64,000 bases of DNA. Origin: Streptomyces ardesiacus (GTDB taxonomy: Bacteria; Actinomycetota; Actinomycetes; Streptomycetales; Streptomycetaceae). The DNA lies in NCBI RefSeq assembly GCF_003112575.1, contig NZ_BEWC01000005.1, positions 496,001 through 560,000 on the forward strand. The letters run 5' to 3'. How positions within the stretch are numbered: the first letter of the stretch is position 1; the number at the start of each line of letters is the position of its first letter. Shown here in pieces: positions 1 to 7,911 of this stretch. Below the pieces are notes generated by a model. The model did no database searches and was not told where the DNA came from. It saw nothing but the letters and a program-made list of their open reading frames with translations. The position numbers and the translations under genes are program-made.

Positions 1-2
1 AG

Positions 3-1430
3 AAGAAGGTCGACGAGATGGAGAAGGCCGTTCAGAAGGTCTACAAGGAGAAGATCGACCCCAAGAAGCGCCCCGAGACGGACACCCACGTGCAGTTCGG
101 CGGGGCCTCCATCGACACGCAGACCGGGGCCATCAAGGCCATCTACGGCGGCGAGGATGCCACCAAGCACTTCACCAACAACGCCGACGTGACCGGTGCG
201 CAGGTCGGTTCGACGTTCAAGCCGTTCGTGCTCGCGGCGGCGATGAAGTGGGGTGTGCGCGACCCGGACCTCGGCCCGGTCCAGGCCCAGGACGAGCGCA
301 CCATCGTCTCTCCGAAGAGCCTCTACAGCGGCAAGAACAAGCTCAAGATCAACAATTACGACGGGTCGATCTGGGAGAACGAGGAAGGCGAGCAGTGGCG
401 GCAGGAGAACGACGGTCAGGACAGCGTCGGTGACCCGCCGGACTACAAGATCGACCTCCGTGAGGCGATGCGGGAGTCGGTGAACTCCGCGTACGTGCAG
501 CTCGGCATGGATGTCGGCCTGGACAAGGTGAAGGAGGCCGCCGTCGACTCGGGGCTTCTGAAGGACAGTCTGACCGGTGCCGACTTCCCGTCCTTCTCCC
601 TCGGTATCTCGGACCCCAGTGCCATCCGCATGGCGGGCGCGTACGCCACCTTCGCGGACAGCGGCAAGCAGCGCGAGCCGTACTCCGTCACCAAGGTGAC
701 GAGCAAGGACGGCACGATCTACACGCACAAGGTCGAGGAGAAGCAGGCCTTCACGGCCCAGGTCGCGGACAACGTCACGGACATCCTGAAGACGGTCGTC
801 GAAGAGGGAACGGGTAAGAACGCCCGGCTTCCCGGCCGCGAGGTGGCGGGCAAGACCGGTACGACGGACGGCAACCGGTCCGCCTGGTTCGTGGGCTACA
901 CCCCGCAGCTGTCGACCGCGATCAGCATGTACCGCTACCCGGACGACGAGACGATGAAGGACCGCACGTTCCTGGAGATGTACGGGACGGGTGGCGAGAA
1001 GAAGATCCACGGTGCCTCCTTCCCGTCCACGATCTGGAAGGACTACATGTCGGACGCCGTGAAGGACTTGAAGGCGGAGAAGTTCCCGGAGCCGCAGCCC
1101 ATCGGCGAGGTCGTCAACGCAGCCCCGTCGCCGTCCCCGACGCCCTCCCCCTCTCCCTCCGCCTCCGAGACCGAGAAGACCTCTCCGTCGCCGACTCCGT
1201 CGCCCAGCGACACCGAGACCGCCCCCTCACCTCCGGCGCCGAGCGACACGTGCCGCGTCTTCGACTGGAACTGTGACGACGGGAGCAACTCCGGCAACGG
1301 CAACGGGGGCAGTGGCCCGGGAGGCTCCGAGGGCAGCGAATCACCGTCGCCCACATCCAGCGAGACGGGCGAAGAGGGCGACAACAACGGAAACAGCCGC
1401 GGAAACACCATTTGGGGTACGAATGGCTAG
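3..1430 (+). CDS. Class A penicillin-binding protein, C-terminal transpeptidase part (5' end outside window)
   Basis: The open frame runs in from the left edge, so only the transpeptidase half and tail of a bifunctional glycosyltransferase/transpeptidase are present. Such enzymes cross-link peptidoglycan outside the membrane. Counting from the ATG at 18, the active-site STFK is at residues 65-68, SVN follows in MRESVNSAYV, and the KTGT box is in VAGKTGTTDGNRSAW, so all three catalytic motifs are intact. After about residue 360 comes a Ser/Pro-rich, then Gly/Asn-rich tail, interrupted by a two-cysteine segment (CRVFDWNC). Such tails are usual in streptomycete PBPs and probably lie in the wall. 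A strong hairpin terminator follows. Family assignment is secure; the true start is not visible. Confidence 0.93.
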   Translation, partial: KKVDEMEKAVQKVYKEKIDPKKRPETDTHVQFGGASIDTQTGAIKAIYGGEDATKHFTNNADVTGAQVGSTFKPFVLAAAMKWGVRDPDLGPVQAQDERTIVSPKSLYSGKNKLKINNYDGSIWENEEGEQWRQENDGQDSVGDPPDYKIDLREAMRESVNSAYVQLGMDVGLDKVKEAAVDSGLLKDSLTGADFPSFSLGISDPSAIRMAGAYATFADSGKQREPYSVTKVTSKDGTIYTHKVEEKQAFTAQVADNVTDILKTVVEEGTGKNARLPGREVAGKTGTTDGNRSAWFVGYTPQLSTAISMYRYPDDETMKDRTFLEMYGTGGEKKIHGASFPSTIWKDYMSDAVKDLKAEKFPEPQPIGEVVNAAPSPSPTPSPSPSASETEKTSPSPTPSPSDTETAPSPPAPSDTCRVFDWNCDDGSNSGNGNGGSGPGGSEGSESPSPTSSETGEEGDNNGNSRGNTIWGTNG

Positions 1431-1451
1431 CCGCTGAGCCGCAAGCCGGGT

Positions 1452-1465
1452 GTTTCACGTGAAAC
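1452..1465. promoter_or_regulatory. parS, perfect ParB-binding site
   Basis: The sequence GTTTCACGTGAAAC is a perfect 14-bp palindrome identical to the streptomycete parS consensus bound by ParB. It lies in the gap between the PBP stop and its terminator, 22 bp start to start from a second identical copy. Confidence 0.9.
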
Positions 1466-1473
1466 ACCCATGA

Positions 1474-1487
1474 GTTTCACGTGAAAC
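1474..1487. promoter_or_regulatory. parS, perfect ParB-binding site (second of a pair)
   Basis: This is a second GTTTCACGTGAAAC. The 22-bp spacing to the first copy is about two helical turns, which would put both ParB dimers on the same face of the DNA. It directly abuts the terminator stem that begins at 1489. Confidence 0.9.
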
Positions 1488-1488
1488 A

Positions 1489-1520
1489 GGGCCGCCGCAC
1501 CCCCGAGGGTGCGGCGGCCC
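1489..1520 (+). terminator. Hairpin terminator of the PBP gene
   Basis: A 13-bp perfect GC stem (1489-1501 with 1508-1520) closes a 6-nt loop. There is no U tract, as is common for streptomycete terminators. It separates the PBP gene from the downstream membrane glycosyltransferase. Confidence 0.75.
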
Positions 1521-1557
1521 CGGCGTGTTCCCGGGTGCGTACGGCAGGATGGCCCCC

Positions 1558-3057
1558 ATGCCCAGTGCAGAATCGACGCCAGCGAGCGTGCACGAGCCGG
1601 ACCCGGTACGGCCGACGCATCAGGACCCGGTTGCCGCGGCCGGCAGCGAGCTGATCGGCGGCCCGATGGGCCGACGTGCCCTGCTCGGCGCCTCCTGGTG
1701 GACCCCTGTGCGGGTGATCGCCCTCGTGGCGATCGGCATGTTCGTCCTCGGGCTCGTCCAGAAAGCCCCGTGCTACAACGGCGCCTGGTTCTTCGGGGCG
1801 AGCTCCCAGTACACCCACGCCTGCTACTCGGACATCCCGCACCTCTACCAGGGCCGCGGGTTCGCCGACGGGCTCGTGCCGTACTTCGAGAAGCTCCCCG
1901 GCGACATGGAGTACCTGGAGTACCCCGTGCTGACCGGCCTGTTCATGGAGGCCGCGTCCTGGCTGACGCCGGGCAGCGGCACCATCCAGGACCAGGAACA
2001 GTGGTACTGGATGGTCAACGCCGGGATGCTCATGGTCTGTGCGGCCGTCATCGCCGTCTGCGTGACCCGCACCCACGCCCGGCGCCCCTGGGACGGCCTG
2101 CTGGTCGCCCTGGCCCCGGCCTTCGCGCTGACCGCCACCATCAACTGGGACCTGCTGGCAGTCGCCCTGACGGCCGCGGCCCTCCTCATGTGGTCCCGGC
2201 AGCGCCCGCTGGCCTTCGGTGTGCTGTTGGGCCTGGCCACGGCCGCCAAGCTCTACCCGTTCCTGATCCTCGGGCCCCTGCTCGTCCTGTGCTGGCGGGC
2301 GGGCAAGTGGCGGCCGTTCGGAACAGCCTTGGGAGGCGCGGCCCTCGCCTGGCTCGTCGTGAACCTGCCGGTGATGCTCTACGCCTTCGACGGCTGGTCG
2401 AAGTTCTACACGTTCAGTCAGGAACGGGGAGTGGACTTCGGGTCCCTCTGGCTGATCCTGGCCCAGAACTCCGACGACCCGCTCAGCACCGAGACCGTCA
2501 ACACCCTCGCCACGCTCCTGATGCTGCTCTGCTGCGGCGCCGTCGCGGCGCTCACGCTGACCGCCCCCCGGCGCCCGCGGTTCGCCCAGCTCGCCTTTCT
2601 GATCGTCGCGGCGTTCATCCTCACCAACAAGGTCTACTCACCGCAGTACGTGCTCTGGCTGGTGCCGCTGGCCGTGCTGGCCCGGCCGAAGTGGCGGGAC
2701 TTCTTGATCTGGCAGGCGTGCGAGGTGGCGTACTTCCTCGGCATCTGGATGTACCTCGCGTACACGACCAGCGGGGACGCCCACAAGGGACTGCCGACGG
2801 ACGGCTACCACTGGGCCATCGGCCTGCACCTGCTCGGGACCCTGTTCCTCTGCGTCATGATCGTGCGCGACATCCTGATGCCCGACCGGGACCCGGTCCG
2901 GCGGACGGGCGAGGACGACCCGTCGGGCGGTGTGCTGGACGGCGCGGAGGATGTCTTCGTCCTGGGCCCCGCGGCACGTACCGAGCCGCCCGCGACCCAC
3001 GTCGAGGGACCACAGGTGCACTGGGGCAAGAGCCGCAAACCCGACGGTTCGCTCTGA
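1558..3057 (+). CDS. GT87/DUF2029-type polytopic membrane glycosyltransferase
   Basis: This is a hydrophobic protein of about 499 residues with roughly ten membrane spans between Ala/Leu-rich segments and short charged loops. After the first span it has an extracytoplasmic Cys/Tyr-rich loop, then an EYLEYPV motif typical of the DUF2029/GT87 family. Members use polyprenyl-phosphate sugars to glycosylate lipids or proteins outside the membrane; mycobacterial PimE is the known example. The substrate here cannot be read from sequence. Start codons at 1525 (GTG), 1549 and 1558 are possible. I prefer the ATG at 1558, about 10 nt after GGCAGG. The C-terminal tail of about 60 residues is hydrophilic. 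The gene stands alone and converges on the next one across a shared hairpin. Confidence 0.75.
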   Translation: MPSAESTPASVHEPDPVRPTHQDPVAAAGSELIGGPMGRRALLGASWWTPVRVIALVAIGMFVLGLVQKAPCYNGAWFFGASSQYTHACYSDIPHLYQGRGFADGLVPYFEKLPGDMEYLEYPVLTGLFMEAASWLTPGSGTIQDQEQWYWMVNAGMLMVCAAVIAVCVTRTHARRPWDGLLVALAPAFALTATINWDLLAVALTAAALLMWSRQRPLAFGVLLGLATAAKLYPFLILGPLLVLCWRAGKWRPFGTALGGAALAWLVVNLPVMLYAFDGWSKFYTFSQERGVDFGSLWLILAQNSDDPLSTETVNTLATLLMLLCCGAVAALTLTAPRRPRFAQLAFLIVAAFILTNKVYSPQYVLWLVPLAVLARPKWRDFLIWQACEVAYFLGIWMYLAYTTSGDAHKGLPTDGYHWAIGLHLLGTLFLCVMIVRDILMPDRDPVRRTGEDDPSGGVLDGAEDVFVLGPAARTEPPATHVEGPQVHWGKSRKPDGSL

Positions 3058-3070
3058 GCGAACGCACGAA

Positions 3071-3119
3071 AGGCCGTACACGACGGTCACGAGGATCGTC
3101 AGGACGTCGTGTACGGCCT
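3071..3119. terminator. Bidirectional hairpin terminator
   Basis: A perfect 15-bp inverted repeat (3071-3085 with 3105-3119) with a 19-nt loop lies between convergent genes. It can terminate both the GT87-type gene and the racemase-like gene. Confidence 0.75.
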
Positions 3120-3141
3120 GCGTGCTGGTACTGCCTGCTCG

Positions 3142-4173
3142 CTAGCGGTCGAGGATGCGGTCGAACTGCGTGGTGGTGTGCCGCAGATGGGCCACCAGCT
3201 CGTCGCCCACCTTGGGCTCCGCCGCGTCCGAGGGAACGAAGAGGATCGACACCTGCATGTGCGGCGGCTCCGCGAACCAGCGCTGCTTGCCGCTCCACAC
3301 GAACGGCGAGAGGTTCCGGTTGACCGTGGCGAGGCCGGCCCGGGCGACGCCCTTGGCACGCGGCATGACGCCGTGCAGTGCCTTCGGCGCCTCCAGGCCC
3401 ACCCCGTGCGACGTACCGCCCGCCACGACCACCAGGAAGCCGTCCGAGGCGGCCTTCTGCTGCCGATAGCCGAAACGCTCGCCCTTGGCGACGCGGGTGA
3501 CGTCCAGGACCGCGCCGCGGTACTCGGTGGCCTCGTGGTCGCCCAGCCACAGCCGGGTCCCGATCCGGGCGCGGAAGCGGGTCTGCGGGAACTGCTGCTG
3601 GAGCCGGGCCAGCTCGTCGGCCTTGAGGTGGCTGACGAACATGGTGTGCAGCGGCAGCCGGGCCGCGCGCAGCCGGTCCATCCAGCCGATGACCTCCTCG
3701 ACGGCGTCCGAGCCGTCGGTACGGTCCAGCGGCAGGTGGATGGCGAAGCCCTCGAGCCGGACGTTCTCTATGGCGGCGTGCAGCTGCGGCAGGTCCTGCT
3801 CGCTGATGCCGTGCCGCTTCATCGAGGACATCACCTCGATGACCACCCGCGCGCCCACGAGGCCGTACACGCCGTCGATGGACGACACCGAGCGCACGAC
3901 CCGGTCGGGCAGCGGAACGGGCTCCTCACCACGCCGGTACGGGGTGAGGACCAGCAGGTCACCGCCGAAGAAGTCCTTGATGCGGGCGGCCTCGTAGGTG
4001 GTGCCGACGGCCAGTACGTCCGAGCCCAGCCGCGTGGCCTCCTCCGCCAGCCGCTCGTGACCGAATCCGTAGCCGTTGCCCTTGCAGACCGGGACGAGCC
4101 CGGGGAACTGCTCCTGCACGTGCTTGTGGTGCGCCCGCCAGCGCGCGGTGTCGACGTAGAGCGTGAGCGCCAT
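3142..4173 (-). CDS. Alanine racemase-fold (type III PLP) protein, divergent paralogue
   Basis: The protein has 343 residues. It keeps the alanine racemase N-terminal barrel signature with the PLP lysine (CKGNGYGFG, K31), and a C-terminal tyrosine in an ERFGYR context (Y236) that matches the second catalytic base of alanine racemases. However, the usual KVDTGMGRLG segment is replaced by EVMSSMKRHG, losing the lysine and aspartate while keeping the arginine. The LYG motif is replaced by RLWLGD. It therefore looks catalytically capable but not like the housekeeping Alr. It lies directly downstream of femX on the same strand, 61 bp away, so the two are probably co-transcribed and the protein may act in cell-wall amino-acid supply. 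Whether it racemises alanine is unknown. Confidence 0.8.
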   Translation of the reverse strand: MALTLYVDTARWRAHHKHVQEQFPGLVPVCKGNGYGFGHERLAEEATRLGSDVLAVGTTYEAARIKDFFGGDLLVLTPYRRGEEPVPLPDRVVRSVSSIDGVYGLVGARVVIEVMSSMKRHGISEQDLPQLHAAIENVRLEGFAIHLPLDRTDGSDAVEEVIGWMDRLRAARLPLHTMFVSHLKADELARLQQQFPQTRFRARIGTRLWLGDHEATEYRGAVLDVTRVAKGERFGYRQQKAASDGFLVVVAGGTSHGVGLEAPKALHGVMPRAKGVARAGLATVNRNLSPFVWSGKQRWFAEPPHMQVSILFVPSDAAEPKVGDELVAHLRHTTTQFDRILDR

Positions 4174-4234
4174 GGCCGGACCTGGAACCTTTCTCGTGGC
4201 TGTCAGAGGTGCGGATCGGGGATGGGCTGTGCGG

Positions 4235-5356
4235 TCAGCGGCGCGACATGTAGATGTCGAGCGCCTTGTGGAGCAGCTTGTTCAGCGGGAAGTCCCACTC
4301 GCCGAGGTACTCGGCCGCCTGACCGCCCGTACCCACCTTGAACTGGATCAGGCCGAAGAGGTGGTCGCTCTCGTCCAGGGAGTCGGAGATGCCGCGCAGG
4401 TCGTAGACGGTGGCACCCAGCGCGTAGGCGTCGCGCAGCATCGCCCACTGCATGGCGTTGGACGGCCGGACCTCGCGGCCGATGTTGTCCGAGGCGCCGT
4501 AGGAGTACCAGACGTGCCCGCCGACGACCAGCATGGTCGCCGCCGACAGGTTCACCCCGTTGTGCCGGGCGAAGTACAGCCGCATGCGGTTCGGGTCCTC
4601 GTTGTTGAGGGCCGCCCACATGCGCTGGAAGTACGACAGCGGACGCGGCCGGAAGTGGTCGCGCACGGCCGTGATCTCGTACAGCCGCTGCCACTCCTCG
4701 AGGTCGTGGTAGCCGCCCTGGACCACCTCGACACCGGCCTTCTCCGCCTTCTTGATGTTGCGGCGCCACAACTGGTTGAAGTTCTTGTGGACCTCTTCCA
4801 GGGAGCGGTTGGCCAGCGGCACCTGGAAGACGTAGCGGGGCTGCACGTCACCGAAGCCGGCGCCGCCGTCCTCGCCCTGCTGCCAGCCCATGCGGCGCAG
4901 CTTGTCGGCCACCTCGAAGGCGCGGGGCTCGATGTGGTCCGCCTCTATGTCCCGCAGACGCTTGACGTCGGGGTCCTGGATGCCCTTCTTGATGGAAGCC
5001 GCGTCCCAGCGCCGGATGATCACCGGCGGACCCATCTTGACCGAGAAGGCGCCCTGCTGCTTGAGGTGCGCCAGCATCGGCTCCATCCACTCCTGGAGGT
5101 TCGGCGCGAACCAGTTGATGACCGGACCCTCGGGGAGGTAGGCGAGGTAACGCTTGATCTTGGGAAGCTGCCGGTAGAGGACGAGACCCACGCCGACCAG
5201 TTGGCCGGTCCGGTCGTCGAACCAGCCGAGGTTCTCCGAGCGCCATTCCGCCTTGACGTCCGCCCATGCCGGGACCTGCATGTGACTCGCCGACGGCAGG
5301 CTCTGGATGTACGCCAGATGCTGCTCGCGACTGATGGTCCTCAGGGTCAGGCTCAT
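4235..5356 (-). CDS. femX: FemX-type peptidyltransferase adding the interpeptide glycine to lipid II
   Basis: A 373-residue FemABX family member with two tandem GNAT-like folds; the diagnostic run YGASDNIGREVRPSNAMQWA lies in the second domain (about residues 280-300). The family transfers an amino acid from aminoacyl-tRNA to the peptidoglycan precursor. In S. coelicolor the FemX homologue at this location (SCO3904, from memory) adds the single branching glycine to the L,L-diaminopimelate of lipid II and is essential. ATG start at 5356 with GGAG-like sequence upstream. It is the first gene of a two-gene unit with the racemase-like protein, which supports a wall-precursor role for both. Confidence 0.88.
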   Translation of the reverse strand: MSLTLRTISREQHLAYIQSLPSASHMQVPAWADVKAEWRSENLGWFDDRTGQLVGVGLVLYRQLPKIKRYLAYLPEGPVINWFAPNLQEWMEPMLAHLKQQGAFSVKMGPPVIIRRWDAASIKKGIQDPDVKRLRDIEADHIEPRAFEVADKLRRMGWQQGEDGGAGFGDVQPRYVFQVPLANRSLEEVHKNFNQLWRRNIKKAEKAGVEVVQGGYHDLEEWQRLYEITAVRDHFRPRPLSYFQRMWAALNNEDPNRMRLYFARHNGVNLSAATMLVVGGHVWYSYGASDNIGREVRPSNAMQWAMLRDAYALGATVYDLRGISDSLDESDHLFGLIQFKVGTGGQAAEYLGEWDFPLNKLLHKALDIYMSRR

Positions 5357-5495
5357 TCGGGGCGCTCCTCGGGCTGGTGTGTCCCCATGGGTTCAGGGGC
5401 TCCGGCTCTCGCGCGAAGCCTACTGCGCCCTGTGAGCGCCCCGTTCGGCGTACGGCTGGAAGGGACGGCCCCGGCCGGGCGGCCGGGGGCGTGGA

Positions 5496-5801
5496 TCAGC
5501 CGACGAAGCCGCCGTGGTAGATGCCGAAGAACAGACCGAGCGCGGAGGCGCCGAGACCCAGCACCAGCCCGAAGCGCTCCCGTGTCGTCTCGGAGACGTA
5601 CTGGCCGTACCCGCCGCTCACGACGCCCAGCAGCCCTGCCCAGGAGGTCAGGATGTGCAGCCCCCGGAAGCTCGCGGTGGCGAGGGCGAGGACGCCGAGG
5701 ACCACGGTCACGGCCAGCAGCGTGTCCTGGAGGGGGTGTCGTCTGCCGTCCGTGGCCAGCAAGCCGGTCCGGGGCTTGGCGGGTCGCATGATGTGTGCCA
5801 T
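5496..5801 (-). CDS. Small conserved membrane protein, function unknown
   Basis: A 101-residue protein with a basic N-terminus and about three membrane spans (residues 28-45, 50-65 and 78-98). A clear AGGAGG ribosome-binding site precedes the ATG at 5801. I do not recognise a functional family. It is divergent from rpsF and sits upstream of femX with a 139-bp gap, so it may or may not share a transcript with femX. Confidence 0.7.
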   Translation of the reverse strand: MAHIMRPAKPRTGLLATDGRRHPLQDTLLAVTVVLGVLALATASFRGLHILTSWAGLLGVVSGGYGQYVSETTRERFGLVLGLGASALGLFFGIYHGGFVG

Positions 5802-6077
5802 GGAGAACCTCCTGCCGAAGGCAGTGTGTTTTCGCCCTCACATCCCTGACTACCGATTGTGTCCCCTCGGAGCCTGATTTCAACCGCAAGGCGATGGCCG
5901 GGTACGCTGTACCTTCCGCACCGGTGTCTGTTGCCGGCCACGAGCCGGGCCGCCTCCTCGGAGGAGACCTGGTTGTCAGTGGGTCCTGGTTTACTCGTTG
6001 ATGCCGGTGCGAACGCATCGCAACCCTCCTGCCACGGAACGACCGTGGCCGCTGAGTCCAAAGGAGGTGGGTTCCAC
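5802..6077. promoter_or_regulatory. Divergent promoter region and rpsF leader
   Basis: This 276-bp gap carries the promoters of the small membrane gene and of the rpsF operon. Its 3' part is a transcribed leader with a stable hairpin (6031-6049) followed by a CCGCTGAG segment and then AAGGAGGT. I cannot place the -10/-35 elements with confidence. Confidence 0.5.
6031..6049 (+). promoter_or_regulatory. Leader hairpin before rpsF, candidate S6:S18 autoregulatory element
   Basis: A 7-bp stem GCCACGG/CCGTGGC with an AACGA loop, followed at once by CCGC, lies 12 nt before the rpsF Shine-Dalgarno. Many bacteria carry an S6:S18-binding RNA with a conserved CCG element at this place, and the operon encodes both S6 and S18. 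Matching the exact motif needs a covariance model, so this is an inference from position and shape. Confidence 0.4.
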
Positions 6078-6368
6078 ATGCGTCACTACGAGGTGATGGT
6101 CATCCTCGACCCCGATCTCGAGGAGCGCTCTGTCTCCCCGCTGATCGAGAACTTCCTCTCTGTCGTCCGTGACGGCGGCGGAAAGGTCGAGAAGGTCGAC
6201 ACCTGGGGCCGTCGTCGTCTCTCGTACGAGATCAAGAAGAAGCCCGAGGGCATCTACTCGGTCATCGACCTGCAGGCCGAGCCTGCGGTCGTCAAGGAGC
6301 TCGACCGCCAGATGAACCTGAACGAGTCGGTCCTCCGGACCAAGGTCCTCCGTCCCGAGACCCACTGA
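6078..6368 (+). CDS. rpsF: 30S ribosomal protein S6
   Basis: A 96-residue S6 starting MRHYEVMVILDPDLEE and containing the signature KKKPEGIYSVIDLQA. S6 binds S18 and helps assemble the platform of the 30S subunit. The open frame extends upstream to 5859, but the ATG at 6078 has a near-perfect AAGGAGGT 9-16 nt upstream and gives the standard length. It is the first gene of the conserved rpsF-ssb-rpsR-rplI operon, co-producing replication and translation proteins. Confidence 0.97.
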   Translation: MRHYEVMVILDPDLEERSVSPLIENFLSVVRDGGGKVEKVDTWGRRRLSYEIKKKPEGIYSVIDLQAEPAVVKELDRQMNLNESVLRTKVLRPETH

Positions 6369-6448
6369 GCCTCCCGCTCAGCTTGATCCCGGGATCCGAG
6401 TAGCAGCAACCAAGCAGCCAGAGCAGCAAACCCGCCGAGAGGTTCCCC

Positions 6449-7039
6449 ATGGCAGGCGAGACCGTCATCACGGTCGTCGGCAATCTTGTCGACGACCCCG
6501 AGCTGCGCTTCACCCCGTCCGGTGCGGCCGTCGCGAAGTTCCGCGTCGCGTCGACTCCCCGCACCTTCGACCGCCAGACGAACGAGTGGAAGGACGGCGA
6601 GAGCCTCTTCCTCACCTGCTCGGTCTGGCGCCAGGCGGCGGAGAACGTCGCCGAGTCGCTCCAGCGAGGCATGCGCGTCATCGTGCAGGGCCGGCTGAAG
6701 CAGCGGTCCTACGAGGACCGTGAGGGCGTCAAGCGCACGGTCTACGAACTGGACGTCGACGAGGTCGGCGCCAGCCTGCGCAACGCCACGGCCAAGGTCA
6801 CCAAGACCTCGGGCCGCGGTGGCCAGGGCGGCTACGGCGGCGGTGGCGGCGGCGGCCAGGGTGGCGGCGGCTGGGGCGGCGGCCCCGGCGGCGGCCAGCA
6901 GGGCGGCGGCGCTCCCGCCGACGACCCCTGGGCGACCGGCGGTTCCGCCGGTGGCAACCAGGGCGGTGGCGGCGGCTGGGGTGGAAACTCCGGCGGCGGC
7001 GGCGGTGGCGGCGGCTACTCGGACGAGCCCCCCTTCTAG
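6449..7039 (+). CDS. ssb: Single-stranded DNA-binding protein SsbA
   Basis: A 196-residue SSB. The OB-fold covers residues 1-110 (MAGETVITVVGNLVDDPELRF at the start). A long glycine-rich linker of about 70 residues follows, and the acidic tip ends DEPPF, the motif used to recruit replication and repair partners. It protects single-stranded DNA at replication forks. The long Gly/Gln linker is typical of the actinobacterial essential SSB. It sits between rpsF and rpsR in the conserved operon, with an 80-bp spacer before it that could hold its own ribosome-binding signals. Confidence 0.97.
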   Translation: MAGETVITVVGNLVDDPELRFTPSGAAVAKFRVASTPRTFDRQTNEWKDGESLFLTCSVWRQAAENVAESLQRGMRVIVQGRLKQRSYEDREGVKRTVYELDVDEVGASLRNATAKVTKTSGRGGQGGYGGGGGGGQGGGGWGGGPGGGQQGGGAPADDPWATGGSAGGNQGGGGGWGGNSGGGGGGGGYSDEPPF

Positions 7040-7083
7040 GCGGGCCCGTACCCCACACTTCTTGATCACACAGGAGAATCACC

Positions 7084-7320
7084 ATGGCGAAGCCGCCTGT
7101 GCGCAAGCCGAAGAAGAAGGTCTGCGCGTTCTGCAAGGACAAGGTCACGTACGTGGACTACAAGGACACGAACATGCTGCGGAAGTTCATTTCCGACCGC
7201 GGCAAGATCCGTGCCCGCCGCGTGACCGGCAACTGCACCCAGCACCAGCGTGACGTCGCCACGGCCGTGAAGAACAGCCGTGAGATGGCGCTGCTGCCCT
7301 ACACCTCCACCGCGCGATAA
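7084..7320 (+). CDS. rpsR: 30S ribosomal protein S18
   Basis: A 78-residue S18 with KKKVCAFCKDKVTYVDYKD near the N-terminus and RARRVTGNCTQHQRDVATAVK in the core. S18 pairs with S6 on the 30S platform. The CxxC pair in CAFC and the later cysteine make this a zinc-ligand-containing (C+) form, relevant because streptomycetes carry zinc-free paralogues elsewhere that replace C+ proteins under zinc starvation. AGGAGA precedes the ATG. Confidence 0.97.
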   Translation: MAKPPVRKPKKKVCAFCKDKVTYVDYKDTNMLRKFISDRGKIRARRVTGNCTQHQRDVATAVKNSREMALLPYTSTAR

Positions 7321-7338
7321 GGGAAGGGTGACCGAAAC

Positions 7339-7785
7339 ATGAAGATCATCCTCACCCACGAGGTTTCCGGCCTCGGTGCCGCGGGCGACGTCGTCGACGT
7401 CAAGGACGGTTACGCTCGCAACTACCTGATCCCGCGGAAGTTCGCGATCCGCTGGACCAAGGGTGGCGAGAAGGACGTCGAGCAGATCCGTCGTGCTCGC
7501 AAGATCCACGAGATCCAGACCATCGAGCAGGCCAACCAGGTGAAGGCCCAGCTCGAGGGTGTGAAGGTCCGTCTGGCCGTCCGCTCCGGCGACGCCGGTC
7601 GTCTCTTCGGCTCCGTCACCCCGGCCGATGTCGCTTCGGCGATCAAGGCCGCCGGTGGCCCCGAGGTCGACAAGCGCCGCATCGAGCTGGGCACGCCGAT
7701 CAAGACCCTGGGCGCCCACGAGACGTCCGTGCGTCTGCACCCCGAGGTTGACGCCAAGGTCAGCATCGAGGTCGTCGCTGCCTGA
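7339..7785 (+). CDS. rplI: 50S ribosomal protein L9
   Basis: A 148-residue L9 with the N-terminal rRNA-binding domain (MKIILTHEVSGLGAAGDVVDVKDGYARNYL region), a long connecting helix rich in charged residues, and the C-terminal domain ending VSIEVVAA. It binds 23S rRNA near the L1 stalk. It is the last gene of the rpsF operon, 18 bp after rpsR, and is followed by a strong terminator. Confidence 0.97.
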   Translation: MKIILTHEVSGLGAAGDVVDVKDGYARNYLIPRKFAIRWTKGGEKDVEQIRRARKIHEIQTIEQANQVKAQLEGVKVRLAVRSGDAGRLFGSVTPADVASAIKAAGGPEVDKRRIELGTPIKTLGAHETSVRLHPEVDAKVSIEVVAA

Positions 7786-7807
7786 GCACCGCTCTCGCTG
7801 AAGCGAT

Positions 7808-7850
7808 GAGAAGGGGCCGCGTCTCCCGCCAGGAGATGCGGCCCCTTCTC
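7808..7850 (+). terminator. Terminator of the rpsF operon
   Basis: A 19-bp stem (7808-7826 with 7832-7850), with one G:U pair and a CGCCA loop, lies 23 bp after rplI. The 3' arm ends CCCCTTCTC. It also faces the convergent MATE gene. Confidence 0.85.
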
Positions 7851-7895
7851 CGTGGTGTCGCTAGCTGCGCTGTACGGCGAACGTCGCGTTTCACG

Positions 7896-7909
7896 GTTTC
7901 ACGTGAAAC
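7896..7909. promoter_or_regulatory. parS, perfect ParB-binding site
   Basis: GTTTCACGTGAAAC in the gap between the convergent rplI and MATE genes, 3 bp from the MATE stop. It is preceded by a partial half-site GTTTCACG at 7888-7895. Confidence 0.9.
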
Positions 7910-7911
7910 GG

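Noticed and set aside
1509..3323. 604-codon plus frame over the GT87-type gene
   Set aside because: Arg/Pro/Gly-rich shadow of the membrane protein in another frame.
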